Positions 42,935 to 51,687 of a stretch of DNA of 64,000 bases are shown here, piece after piece (position 1 is the stretch's first letter; each line of letters begins with the position of its first letter). Both the position numbers and the translations under genes were made by a program. The stretch spans positions 930,001 to 994,000 of the forward strand of contig CAWJEJ010000001.1 of NCBI GenBank assembly GCA_963841855.1, given 5' to 3'. The notes beneath the pieces are model-generated. The model did no database searches, was not told the DNA's origin, and saw only the letters and a list, made by a program, of their open reading frames with translations. The stretch is from CAXBBB01 sp963841855. GTDB taxonomy: Bacteria; Bacteroidota; Rhodothermia; Rhodothermales; BA12.

Positions 42935-44455
42935 ATGCAACCGCTCGCCCTCGTTTTCCCGCATCAGCTGTTCGCCGACCATCCGGCGATCTCGCCCGGC
43001 TGCGACGTTGCGCTGATCGAAGACAGCTTGTTCTTCCGAGACGAGCAGTACCCGGCCCGCTTCCACAAACAGCGCCTGATACTCCACCGCGCGTCGATGC
43101 GCCGCTACGCCGACGGACTGCGCACCAAGGGTCACAAAGTGCGATATGTCGAGTGGGCCCACGTGCGCCCGTTGGGAAAGGTCGTCGAGACGTTCGCCAA
43201 CGCCGGATACAAGACTTTGCGGCTGGCCGATCCGACCGACTTCATGGTGGCCAAGCGCCTGGGCCTCGCTGCCGAACGTCTCGGTCTGAGCGTCGAGGTG
43301 CTGGACACGCCGATGTTCTTCAACACCGAGAAGGACAACGCCGCGTTCTTCAAGGGCCGCAAGCGCTGGCACATGGCCGATTTCTACAAGCACCAGCGCC
43401 GCGACCTGGGCGTGCTGATCCAGAGCGACGGCGAGCCGGTCGGCGGGCAGTGGAGCTTCGATGCCGAGAACCGGCGCAAACTCACGCCCGACGCCCTCGC
43501 TCAGGTACCGCCGTTGCCGACCGTCGAAGAGGACGACTACGTGAGAGAGGCGCGCAGCTACGTCGAGCAGCATTTTGCCGATCACTACGGCGACGCCGGT
43601 CCGCTCCTCTACCCGACCGATCACACGGGGGCGCAGGCGTGGCTGGATGCGTTCGTCGACCAGCGGTTGCAGCAGTTCGGGCCGTTCGAGGACGCCTTCG
43701 AAGCCGGGCAGCCGTTTCTCTACCACGCCGCCCTGACGCCGATGCTGAACACGGGCCTACTCACGCCCGTCCAGGTGCTCGACGCCGTCCTGCAAGGCGC
43801 GCAGGACCGGATGGGAGATCCGATGCACGAGATACCGCTGTCGTCGCTCGAAGGGTTTGTGCGCCAGATCATCGGGTGGCGCGAGTACATGCGAGCCAGC
43901 TACGTCGCCCACGGCGTGACCATGCGCAACGCGAACCAGTGGGAGCAGACGCGCGACGTTCCAGAGTCCTTGTACGACGGCACGACCGGCATCGCTCCAG
44001 TCGACGACGTGATCCGCCGGCTGAACCGCTTCGCCTACGCGCACCACATCGAGCGGCTGATGGTGATGGGCAGCTTCTGCTACGTCGCTTGCATCCACCC
44101 GGACGCCGCCTACCGCTGGTTCATGGAGATGCACATAGATGCCTATGATTGGGTGATGGTGCCCAACGTCTACGGCATGAGCCAGCACGCCGCCGGGCCG
44201 ATCATCACGACCAAACCCTACTTCGGCGGCTCCAACTACATCCGCAAGATGAGCCGCTGGGGCAAAGGCCCGTGGGCCGACGAGTGGGACGGCCTGTTCT
44301 GGCGCATGGTCGCTACGCACCGCGACGCACTGGGCCGCTACAACCGGCTGGGCATGATGCTGCGCCTGCTCGACAAGATGAAGCCCGATCGCCTGGCCCA
44401 CCTCGACGCCGCGGCCGACGCTTTGGTCAGGCGTCTGTGGCCGGACGAGCAGTAG
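42935..44455 (+). CDS. Cryptochrome/photolyase-related (PhrB-like) protein lacking the Fe-S cysteines
   Basis: The 506-aa product has an N-terminal alpha/beta domain (LALVFPHQLFADHPAI, FHKQRLILHRASMRRYADGL) and a helical FAD domain (SLEGFVRQIIGWREYMRASY, AYAHHIERLMVMGSF, DAYDWVMVPNVYGMSQ, TKPYFGGSNYIRKMS). This is the layout of the FeS-BCP/(6-4)-photolyase-like group. PhrB-type enzymes carry four cluster cysteines, with a CxxC after the NYI(N/R)KMS segment. Here that stretch reads RWGKGPWADEWDGLFW without Cys, so no 4Fe-4S cluster is expected. Whether it repairs DNA or senses light is open. Confidence 0.88.
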   Translation: MQPLALVFPHQLFADHPAISPGCDVALIEDSLFFRDEQYPARFHKQRLILHRASMRRYADGLRTKGHKVRYVEWAHVRPLGKVVETFANAGYKTLRLADPTDFMVAKRLGLAAERLGLSVEVLDTPMFFNTEKDNAAFFKGRKRWHMADFYKHQRRDLGVLIQSDGEPVGGQWSFDAENRRKLTPDALAQVPPLPTVEEDDYVREARSYVEQHFADHYGDAGPLLYPTDHTGAQAWLDAFVDQRLQQFGPFEDAFEAGQPFLYHAALTPMLNTGLLTPVQVLDAVLQGAQDRMGDPMHEIPLSSLEGFVRQIIGWREYMRASYVAHGVTMRNANQWEQTRDVPESLYDGTTGIAPVDDVIRRLNRFAYAHHIERLMVMGSFCYVACIHPDAAYRWFMEMHIDAYDWVMVPNVYGMSQHAAGPIITTKPYFGGSNYIRKMSRWGKGPWADEWDGLFWRMVATHRDALGRYNRLGMMLRLLDKMKPDRLAHLDAAADALVRRLWPDEQ

Positions 44456-44463
44456 CGTGCCGC

Positions 44464-46776
44464 CTAGCGCGCGACGACGACGAGAACCGACCGCTCGCCC
44501 ATCTCCGAACTGAGCCGGACCAGGTACGCGCCGCTCGGCGCGCTGCCGGTTTGCCAGATCAGTTCGTGCGCGCCCGAAGCGTAGGTGCCGTCGGCGAGCG
44601 GAGCGTATTCGCGGCCGAGCAGGTCGTAGGCGACGGCTCGGACGTGACCGGGGTTGGGCAGGTCGAACCCGATACGCACGGCCGCGCCCTGGGCTACGGG
44701 ATGGGGCCGAGGAGCATGCAGGCGGAAGCCGGACACTGACGCGCTCGGACTCTGAGTTACGGCGGTATTGCCCGACCGGAAGACGCCGCCTCCCTGCGTT
44801 CCCGCGTAGGCCGACCCGTCCGGGCCGAACGCGAACGCGTGCGCCTCGCCTTTCAATCCTTCGCTCTTTCGCCAAGTCACGCCGTCGTCGCTGGAGACGA
44901 AGGCGCCCGCGTACAACGTGCCGCTGGGAGCGATGGCGAGGCGCGCCGCCTCATCGACTCCGGCGACTGGCTCCCACGAGGCGAGATCGTCCGAGAAGTG
45001 CAATAGGGCCGACTCGCTGGATGCGGGCGGCAACTGCTCGGCCGACATCCATCGCGAACCCAAGACTGGAGCGTCGACTTGAACGGTCTCGACGACAACG
45101 CTCGGCTCGATCGGCTCGGCGGTGGCGAACAAACGCCCCGATGCCGACACCATTATATCGCCCAAATAGTAGCCGCCCACGTCGACCGTCGTCCACTCAG
45201 CAGCGCCCGGAGCGAGGACGTATACGCGCGAGCCGATGGAAGAACCGCTGCTGGCGGCGTAGAGCGTGCCGCCGGGTGCACGCACTATCTGTCGGGCGTC
45301 GATGCCCGGCTGTCCGATGCGCTGCCACGAGTCGCCGCGGTCCAGGCTGCGACGCGGCCCTTCGGAGCCCGAAGCCAAGAGCGCGCCGCCTTCTCCTTCT
45401 ATCAGGTCGTTGAGAATGAATCCGAGCACGCGCGTTTCCCACGTCTGACCGCCATCGCTAGAGCGCAGCAAGTTGTCGTCGACGACGTAGAGCGTACCGT
45501 CGCTGAATACAGAGGCGTCGGTGAAGGTGGGCGTCCAAAACCGGAAACTGCTCGGGCCGCCGTCGGCGAGGTCGGCGTCGTAGGCAGGCACGTCGACCGG
45601 CTGCCACGACGCGCCGCCATCGGACGAGCGGTGCAAGCGGCGGGGAAACGTGGCGGCGTAGAGCGCGCCGCCCTCGTCCGCGGCGAGCGTGCTGACGACC
45701 TGGTTGGGGAGCGGTTCGCTGCGCCACGACGCGCCCGCATCGCTCGACACGAACAGGCCGGTGTATCCGCCAGCAAAAACCGTCGTTCCGCGTGCCACGA
45801 TGCCTTCGACGCCCTGATCGGCCAGAGACGTCTGCGTCCACGTAGCGCCGCCGTCCGTCGAGCGCTCGACTCCGCCGGAGAACGATATGCACTCGCCGTC
45901 GCCCGTAATGCCGCCCGCGCCGATGACGAGAGGGCCGGTGCATCTCGTGCCTTTCCACAAGCCTGCGAACAGCGTCGCCGACTCGCGCGCGTAGGCGTTC
46001 GCCCGCCCGTCCGGCCCCGTCTGCACCCACGTCCGGCCGTCGTCCAGTGAGACGTAGTCTTCGGGCTCTCGAGTGGGCGCGTACGGATTAGTGGCGCCGA
46101 TTACGCCGCGTCCCGGCATCAACTCGAAGAATCCTCGGTTGAACCGGCTGCCGCCGTCGAAGCTGCCATAGTCCCACGAGGCACCGCCATCGGTGCCGCG
46201 AAACAGCCCTTCGGGCGAAGTCACGAGGAGCGTTCCGCGCTCGGTGACAATCACATCGCGCGCACGAGCCAGAGGACTGTCTCGGTCATCCGTCGCGCAT
46301 GACCACGTCGCGCCGTCATCGTCCGAGCGGTGCCAGGGCCAAAAGTAGTCGCGCTGCGGGCAGACCGAACTGTCCTGGATGTAGGCATAGATCCGGCCGC
46401 TATCCAGGGCAGCGACGGGCTGGTAGAGGTCCCCCGGAACCCAAAGTGACTGCCAGGTGCGTCCGTCGTCGGAGCGGAGCAGCGCAGACCTCGCCGACGC
46501 GTAGAAAACGCCGCCGGGCGAGACCGAGAGTGCGTACGGCTGCACGTCCGGAGCGTCGGAGAGTCTCCACCCGCTGGAGGGATCGTACGAGTAGATTCCC
46601 GCAAACGTGGTGGCTACGACCGTGCCGTACGCGTCCGAAACGAGAGCGTTTATAGGTCCGCTGGGCAGAGACCCAGAAACCTGCTGCCACGCAGCGTCCG
46701 CCTGGCTGCTTGCGGTTCGAGTCGGTCCGACGGCGAACGAGAGCAGCAGCAAACACGAAAGAACAAATCGGCACAT
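44464..46776 (-). CDS. Secreted BNR-repeat protein with T9SS sorting domain
   Basis: The 770-aa product has a signal peptide (about 1-24). It contains many sialidase/BNR-type repeats with S.DGG.TW motifs (SDDGRTWQSL, STDGGATWTQ, SSDGGASWQP, SSDGGQTWETR), forming one or two beta-propellers. A C-terminal type A sorting domain (about 685-770) reads VRIGFDLPNPGHVRAVAYDL ... SGAYLVRLSSEMGERSVLVV. It is probably surface-exposed after T9SS secretion. Ligand unknown. Start ATG 46776; the longer upstream frame lacks a signal. It converges with the photolyase gene (8 bp apart). Confidence 0.85.
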   Translation of the reverse strand: MCRFVLSCLLLLSFAVGPTRTASSQADAAWQQVSGSLPSGPINALVSDAYGTVVATTFAGIYSYDPSSGWRLSDAPDVQPYALSVSPGGVFYASARSALLRSDDGRTWQSLWVPGDLYQPVAALDSGRIYAYIQDSSVCPQRDYFWPWHRSDDDGATWSCATDDRDSPLARARDVIVTERGTLLVTSPEGLFRGTDGGASWDYGSFDGGSRFNRGFFELMPGRGVIGATNPYAPTREPEDYVSLDDGRTWVQTGPDGRANAYARESATLFAGLWKGTRCTGPLVIGAGGITGDGECISFSGGVERSTDGGATWTQTSLADQGVEGIVARGTTVFAGGYTGLFVSSDAGASWRSEPLPNQVVSTLAADEGGALYAATFPRRLHRSSDGGASWQPVDVPAYDADLADGGPSSFRFWTPTFTDASVFSDGTLYVVDDNLLRSSDGGQTWETRVLGFILNDLIEGEGGALLASGSEGPRRSLDRGDSWQRIGQPGIDARQIVRAPGGTLYAASSGSSIGSRVYVLAPGAAEWTTVDVGGYYLGDIMVSASGRLFATAEPIEPSVVVETVQVDAPVLGSRWMSAEQLPPASSESALLHFSDDLASWEPVAGVDEAARLAIAPSGTLYAGAFVSSDDGVTWRKSEGLKGEAHAFAFGPDGSAYAGTQGGGVFRSGNTAVTQSPSASVSGFRLHAPRPHPVAQGAAVRIGFDLPNPGHVRAVAYDLLGREYAPLADGTYASGAHELIWQTGSAPSGAYLVRLSSEMGERSVLVVVAR

Positions 46777-47049
46777 GTCGGTGATGCGGTGTGGCTTGAA
46801 GGAGCACGATGTGCCGGATAGAATACTCGCTTCTGCTCGATATCCAAGGCGGCCCGTCTCCGCACGCGGACAAATAGATGTACGCTCGCAGTTTAGCTCG
46901 GCACCAAGACGCTCGCACCTAGACGAACGCCGGTAGAGTCCTGCGAGCCTGGTTCTCCTCGGATCGTACGACGCCGCTCTCCGCCGCATCCTGCCTATCT
47001 GAGCGCAGACCGCAAGCGCCCGCTCAGAGCCGCGCGCACCCCACAAATG

Positions 47050-47287
47050 CCACTCAGAGACTGTTTGGCGAAGGGCCGCAGGGCTGCGAACCCGAAGGGA
47101 CCACGTAGTGAACGGCCCGGAAAGCGCCTCGCGGCGTTCGCTGTGCGGTCCCCTTTGGGGTTACGCTGCATCGCCATAGCTGGCGCAACCGTAGGTCACG
47201 CAGTGATGTCTGCTTCGCGCGCCTTGCGAGTCGCTTCCCGCGCTCGCTCTCGCCTTCCGCTACCTTCACCAAACAGTCTCTCAGCGG
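47050..47287. mobile_element. Non-coding 238-bp element with 25-bp inverted termini
   Basis: The left end CCACTCAGAGACTGTTTGGC and the inverted right end CCGCTGAGAGACTGTTTGGT continue as GAAGG on both sides (3-4 mismatches over 25 bp). No transposase is inside. The GAGACTGTTTGG-type terminus recalls IS5-family ends, so this is a MITE or the ends of an internally deleted IS. No second copy is seen in the window. Confidence 0.6.
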
Positions 47288-47330
47288 GACCCGCGAGCGC
47301 GCTTTGCTCCAGCGCCGGGACGCAAAACGA

Positions 47331-47363
47331 GAGCGGCGCCGCAATAGGGTCGCAGCGCCGCTC
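47331..47363 (-). terminator. Intrinsic terminator of sodC
   Basis: GAGCGGCGC and GCGCCGCTC perfect arms, followed on the minus strand by TCGTTTTG. It lies about 24 bp after the sodC stop. Confidence 0.75.
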
Positions 47364-47386
47364 GGCAAGGGAGGTCAGAAGCAGAC

Positions 47387-47971
47387 TTAGTTCGCCGCGA
47401 TCACACCGCACCCAATGCGCGCGCCCGCGTTGCCGGACGGATCGCTGGCCAGATCGTCAACGTCGGCGTGGACCATGACGCTGTGTCCGACGACCGAGTT
47501 GGCGCCGCCGACCGAGAGGTCGGGCAGCATCAGGTCGAGGACTGCGTTGCCCGCACCATCGGCGGTCACGTTGCCCAGATCGCCCGCGTGGCGCGTCGAG
47601 AACTCGGCGTCGGGGCCTTCGTGGTTCATCGTTGCCAACGGGTCCCAGTGGCCGCCGGCAGCGCCGCCGGGCGTGCCGTCGTCGCCGGGCCCGCAGTCGC
47701 CGTTTTCGTGCAGGTGGAAGCCGTGCGTGCTGCCCGCCGTCAATCCCGAGAGCGTGCCCGTCAGCCGCACGCCGCTGCCCTCCTCGGTGAACGCCAGATC
47801 GCCCGCGACCGAAGCTCCATCGGCGGACGTAGGCGCGAGTCGGACCATGGCGCTCGCTGCCTCCACTATGTCTATGCCGGATTGGGGCGGATCAACCAGC
47901 GCGTCGTCGGTTTCGGGAGTGCCGCACGCAGCGAGCGTGAGCAGAAGGAATAGGGAAAGCGTGTGCTTCAT
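47387..47971 (-). CDS. sodC: Cu/Zn superoxide dismutase, lipoprotein type
   Basis: The 194-aa product has a signal with lipobox LAAC (about residue 16), so it is probably membrane-anchored in the periplasm. Metal ligands: HLH in GFHLHENGDC (Cu), GGHWDP, STRHAGDLGNV (bridging/Zn His and Asp) and VVGHSVMVHAD (Cu His). The disulfide pair is NGDC and RIGCGVI. It converts superoxide to H2O2 and O2. Start ATG 47971 (MKHTLSLF). Monocistronic with its own terminator. Confidence 0.95.
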   Translation of the reverse strand: MKHTLSLFLLLTLAACGTPETDDALVDPPQSGIDIVEAASAMVRLAPTSADGASVAGDLAFTEEGSGVRLTGTLSGLTAGSTHGFHLHENGDCGPGDDGTPGGAAGGHWDPLATMNHEGPDAEFSTRHAGDLGNVTADGAGNAVLDLMLPDLSVGGANSVVGHSVMVHADVDDLASDPSGNAGARIGCGVIAAN

Positions 47972-48063
47972 TGGGGTGGAGGTGTGAGGAGAGGAGAGAT
48001 CATACGACATTCAAGTATGCGCGTGCTAGCGATTCTGTGAGCCGGTGAGAACCGCGCGGACAA

Positions 48064-48789
48064 CTATGCGGCCACGACGCCTTGGGTAGGACGTTCGAGC
48101 ATCACCAAGCCTTGGGCGACGAGCAAGTTGGTCACCAGGAAAAACAGCGCCTCTTCGATGGGAAGACCGATTAGCTCGACGCCTGTCCGCGTGGCGTCGG
48201 TGATGTGCCAGATGTCTAGTCCGATGGCGATGCGGTCGGCGACCCAGAGGTAAAGCGTCGTCGGGATGACGGCCCACGCCATCAGCCTACGCCGCTCCCA
48301 GATCAGGTGACCGCCCATCGCCCAAGTCAGCGCGAGGATGGGGAACGCCCACGCCACGATCAGACCCATGTAGGTCCAGTGGCCGCCCGCGTAGATCATC
48401 ACGCCGCCGGCGACCGCCAGTGCGAGCAGCACAGCGGCCATCGCGTAGCGCATCGGTTTGCGTCCGTCGGGAATTGGCCAGACGGGGAAGCGCACTTGGA
48501 GCAGACGCACCCACAGACCCGTCAGAACCGTTTGCAGGCCGAAAAACGCGTACTCCTCGACGGGGACGTAGCCGATCGTGGCGAGCACGCGGTCGGGCGG
48601 ATACGTCCAGACCGAGCTGGCGATCAGGTAATTGTCCCACGGCGTCGTGTAGACGAACGCGGCGGCGAACATGGCCGCCAGGGGCCACCACGGTTGATAT
48701 CCCGCTCGCCCGCGCGCGCCGCGCTGGAGCAGTATCAGCGCCACCAGAGGCGGCAGAATAAAGACGAGGTGGAACTGTAAGTAGGTCAT
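48064..48789 (-). CDS. Lycopene cyclase domain protein (CarR/CrtYc-CrtYd fused type)
   Basis: The 241-aa product has about seven transmembrane helices. The small cyclase domain occurs twice: the first copy carries VPVEEYAFFGLQTVLTGLW, the second LPIEEALFFLVTNLLVAQG, each with the conserved P-x-E-E motif. The fused arrangement equals CrtYc plus CrtYd. It is predicted to form beta rings on lycopene. No other carotenoid gene is adjacent, but a CrtO-like acyltransferase sits in an integron cassette of this window. Start ATG 48789. Confidence 0.88.
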   Translation of the reverse strand: MTYLQFHLVFILPPLVALILLQRGARGRAGYQPWWPLAAMFAAAFVYTTPWDNYLIASSVWTYPPDRVLATIGYVPVEEYAFFGLQTVLTGLWVRLLQVRFPVWPIPDGRKPMRYAMAAVLLALAVAGGVMIYAGGHWTYMGLIVAWAFPILALTWAMGGHLIWERRRLMAWAVIPTTLYLWVADRIAIGLDIWHITDATRTGVELIGLPIEEALFFLVTNLLVAQGLVMLERPTQGVVAA

Positions 48790-48875
48790 CGCCGATGGGA
48801 CGCTCGTCCGCGCCGCCTGTTGCCGGTCGCACGCCGATTTCGGCAACCGCACGCGCGCCGTCGCGTCTCAACTTG

Positions 48876-49127
48876 ATGGCCACTCCCGATCTTCCCCCCG
48901 TCCGCCGCGGCTCGCCCGCCGTTGCGCTGCGCAAAGCCATCATCAGCACGGCCGTCGCCTTCGTCGTGCTGTGCGGCATCGCGTATGGCGAGTCGCCCGA
49001 GACCTTTTCGGTCTATGCGGTCTTGCGCAGCCACACGCTCCTGCTCGGCTTGATCCTGCTGGGCATCTTTGGGCTGGACCTGCTGCTTCAGGCGCGCGGC
49101 AAGCAGCCTGTGGGCAGAGACGGATAG
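48876..49127 (+). CDS. Small membrane protein, unknown
   Basis: The 83-aa product has two predicted transmembrane helices (IISTAVAFVVLCGIAYG and TLLLGLILLGIFGLDLLLQ) and a short basic tail. Met at 48876 is preferred; an in-frame GTG/ATG upstream at 48795 would add 27 Arg/Pro-rich residues. Divergent from the cyclase gene, with 86 bp between starts. No family recognised. Confidence 0.55.
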   Translation: MATPDLPPVRRGSPAVALRKAIISTAVAFVVLCGIAYGESPETFSVYAVLRSHTLLLGLILLGIFGLDLLLQARGKQPVGRDG

Positions 49128-49134
49128 CGACTGG

Positions 49135-50436
49135 CTAGCGCACGACCTGTAGCACGCGGTCCGAGTCGCCTTCGTTGGGCGCGGGTTCGATGCCTAGCAC
49201 CCGGGCAACGATGCCGTACACGTCGACGACGCGCAGCGAGATGGGCGATGACCTGGAGACGAAGTGCGGCCCCGCGGCGAGGAAGATGCCGCCCATTGAT
49301 TCGTAGGCGTTGTCGAAGCCGTGCGATCCGCCGCTGGGACGGTCGCCGCGGCGGTCGAGGTAGTCTTGCAACGTGACCGTCCAGCCGTCGTCCGCAATCA
49401 GGACGATGGGCGGAATGCGGCGGTGAGCGCGGTAGCGGAGCCTCTCGGGCGTGTCTTCCTTGCGATAGGCGCGGACGTGTTCGAGCGCATCCAGGCGAGC
49501 GACGAGCGCGTCCACATCGGCGCCTGCTTGAGGCCAGATGCCGACCGGTTCACCCCATTCGATCTCCTCCTGAGCGTCCACGTCGATGGCCTGGTCGAGC
49601 ACGACGACGCGCTCGCGCGACACCTCGACCATCCCATGATCGCTGACGACGACGAAGTCGACGCGGTCCGACAGTCCGCGCACGCGAAGGCCATCGAGCA
49701 AGCGAGCCAGGGCACTGTCGACCCGAGCGATGGCGGCGGCGACTTGGGGCGAGTCCGGCCCGTGCCGGTGCCCCTCGCTGTCGACGGCCGAGAAGTAGAG
49801 CGTGACTAGGCGCGCGCGTTCGGCGCCGGGCCGCGTCATCCACGCCAGCGCCGTGTCGACGCGCGCCGAGTAGGATAGATCGTCGTCGTAGGGCAGCCAA
49901 TACGTCGGGCGGTGAGGGCGGTCGACTTCGGATCCGGGCCAGAAGACCGTTCCGGCGCGTACGCCTTGGCGCTCGGCCGTCGTCCAGATCGGCTCGCCGC
50001 CCCACCAGCGCGCGTCGGTATTGGCCGCACGGTCCGACATCGAAAACTCCATCGGCTTGCCTTCGTCGTCCAACATCTCGGGATCGCGCATCGAGTTGCC
50101 GACGACGCCGTGCTGTTCGGGATAGAGGCCGGTCGCCAGTGAGTAGTGGTTGGGAAACGTCTTGGTCGGAAAGACCGGGACGAGCCGGTCGGCGCGCACG
50201 CCCCTGGCGCCGAGCATGCGGAGAGTGGGCGCTTCGACGTCCAGCCGGTCGAGGTAATCGGAGCGGAAGCCGTCGATCGAAATCAGCACGACGGTGGGCT
50301 GCAACGGCGCGGGAGGTGCCACTCCGGCCAGGTCGGCTGGGGTCTGCGCGGGCGCTGCGGGCGGAGCTGTGGCATCGGGACGACTGGGCGCGCACGCCGA
50401 GACGGTGAGCAGGGTGAGGGCGAGCAGAATGCGCAT
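49135..50436 (-). CDS. Alkaline-phosphatase-superfamily nucleotide pyrophosphatase/phosphodiesterase (NPP-like)
   Basis: The 433-aa product is a lipoprotein (lipobox VSAC, about residue 15). The NPP signature is VVLISIDGFRSDYLDRL (metal Asp), with nucleophile Thr in FPTKTFPNHYSLATGLYPEQ, then VVGNSMRDP, DSEGHRHGPDS and VVVSDHGMVEV with metal ligands. It probably hydrolyses phosphodiester or pyrophosphate bonds of nucleotides outside the inner membrane. The cap regions match ectonucleotide pyrophosphatases in length. Start ATG 50436. Confidence 0.9.
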   Translation of the reverse strand: MRILLALTLLTVSACAPSRPDATAPPAAPAQTPADLAGVAPPAPLQPTVVLISIDGFRSDYLDRLDVEAPTLRMLGARGVRADRLVPVFPTKTFPNHYSLATGLYPEQHGVVGNSMRDPEMLDDEGKPMEFSMSDRAANTDARWWGGEPIWTTAERQGVRAGTVFWPGSEVDRPHRPTYWLPYDDDLSYSARVDTALAWMTRPGAERARLVTLYFSAVDSEGHRHGPDSPQVAAAIARVDSALARLLDGLRVRGLSDRVDFVVVSDHGMVEVSRERVVVLDQAIDVDAQEEIEWGEPVGIWPQAGADVDALVARLDALEHVRAYRKEDTPERLRYRAHRRIPPIVLIADDGWTVTLQDYLDRRGDRPSGGSHGFDNAYESMGGIFLAAGPHFVSRSSPISLRVVDVYGIVARVLGIEPAPNEGDSDRVLQVVR

Positions 50437-50570
50437 GGCGAAGCGGTTCGGTGGAGCGGAGTGCAAGCTACCGACACGCGCGGCGACTAAGTGGTGTCGC
50501 GTCGTCAAATCGAACCTGCTGCGCGGCGGCATGCCGAGAAACCCGTCAGGCTGCCTCTCGTTGCCGACAC

Positions 50571-51119
50571 ATGGACACGCCCGCCTCGCCCAACGCTCCC
50601 CAGCCCCCTCAGCGAGCCTCGCTCGAAACGCAGCCGCACGCGCACACGCCGCACTTCACGCCCGAACGCGTCGACGAGGCAAGAGAGCGGTTTCGCGCGT
50701 TTCTCAAAGAGCGCGGCCAGCGCCAGACGCCTGAGCGCTTCGCCATCCTCGACGCCATCTACGCGACGCCTGACCACATCGACGCCGACACGCTGTTCGT
50801 GCGCCTCAAGCAGAGCGGCGAGCGCCTGTCGCGCGCAACGGTCTATAACACGCTCGAACTCTTGGTGGCGTGCCAACTCGTCGTTCGTCACCAGTTCGGG
50901 CAGAACCAGGCGCGCTACGAGCGGGCGTTCAGCTACTGGCAGCACGACCACCTGATCTGTCAGCAGTGCAACCAGATCTACGAGTTTTGCGATCCGCGCC
51001 TGCACCAAATCCAGCAGATGATCGGCGAGATCTACGGGTTCGACGTGACGCAGCACTCGCTCAACCTTTACGGCGTCTGCACCAAGGACGAATGCCGCGC
51101 CGCCGGGCGCATCGCGTAG
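50571..51119 (+). CDS. Fur-family transcriptional regulator
   Basis: The 182-aa product has a Pro/His-rich N-terminal tail (about 1-30) and a winged helix (QRQTPERFAILDAIYAT, SRATVYNTLELLVACQLV). A dimerisation domain carries a HDHLICQQC...CDPRL Cys4-type zinc motif and SLNLYGVCTKDEC. It represses genes in response to a metal or peroxide. Which one cannot be decided; the HDHLIC and H..YERAF residues fit Fur/PerR. Length exceeds the usual 140-150 because of the N-terminal tail. Confidence 0.92.
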   Translation: MDTPASPNAPQPPQRASLETQPHAHTPHFTPERVDEARERFRAFLKERGQRQTPERFAILDAIYATPDHIDADTLFVRLKQSGERLSRATVYNTLELLVACQLVVRHQFGQNQARYERAFSYWQHDHLICQQCNQIYEFCDPRLHQIQQMIGEIYGFDVTQHSLNLYGVCTKDECRAAGRIA

Positions 51120-51233
51120 GCATGCAGCCTGCCGAGCGGGTAACAGAGATATGGGTCCTTAACAGCGCTCCTCTTGCCTAACCCCAGGCGGTTTCGTTCC
51201 TTGTACGTCTGCACCCTCCTCCCTGCGCCCCTC

Positions 51234-51662
51234 ATGCTGCCCTGTCGCCTCTCGCTGCTCGCCCTCGTCGGGCTGACGCTGTTGTGCTCGGCACAGATGC
51301 AGGCGCAGACGCGAGCCGAGGTCGAGTTTCGGCGCGTCGAGATGCAGCAGAACGAGGCCGTCGTCTCGTGGCAGATGCGGCTGGAACCGGGCGTGACGGC
51401 CTACCGCATCGAGCGCAAAGCAGCCGTCTCGGGTAGCGATCAGTTCATGCCGGTCAAGGACATCGCCCCTCACGGCGTCGGCCGCCTCTACACGTGGCGC
51501 GACACCGATCTGCACAAGGATGCCTCGTCGGACCTGGTCGAGTACCGCGTCTCGGCCGTCTTCTCCGACGGATCGACGCAGACGCTGTTCACGCAGCAGC
51601 TCAACTACACCGCGACGGCCATCCGCAGAACGTGGGGCAGCCTCAAGGCGCTGTTTCAGTAG
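51234..51662 (+). CDS. Secreted fibronectin-III-like small protein
   Basis: The 142-aa product has a signal peptide (about 1-25, AQMQAQ). The mature part is a single beta-sandwich resembling FnIII: VEFRRVEMQQNEAVVSWQMR, GVTAYRIERKA, YTWRDTDL, VEYRVSAVFSDGSTQTLF. Function unknown. Start Met 51234 gives a normal signal; the upstream in-frame start at 51174 does not. Confidence 0.7.
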   Translation: MLPCRLSLLALVGLTLLCSAQMQAQTRAEVEFRRVEMQQNEAVVSWQMRLEPGVTAYRIERKAAVSGSDQFMPVKDIAPHGVGRLYTWRDTDLHKDASSDLVEYRVSAVFSDGSTQTLFTQQLNYTATAIRRTWGSLKALFQ

Positions 51663-51687
51663 AAGACGCGCGGCATGTGGCGTGCCG

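Noticed and set aside
47054..47368. 104-codon minus-strand frame across the 238-bp element as a transposase
   Set aside because: Arg/Ser-rich shadow with no DDE or HTH features.
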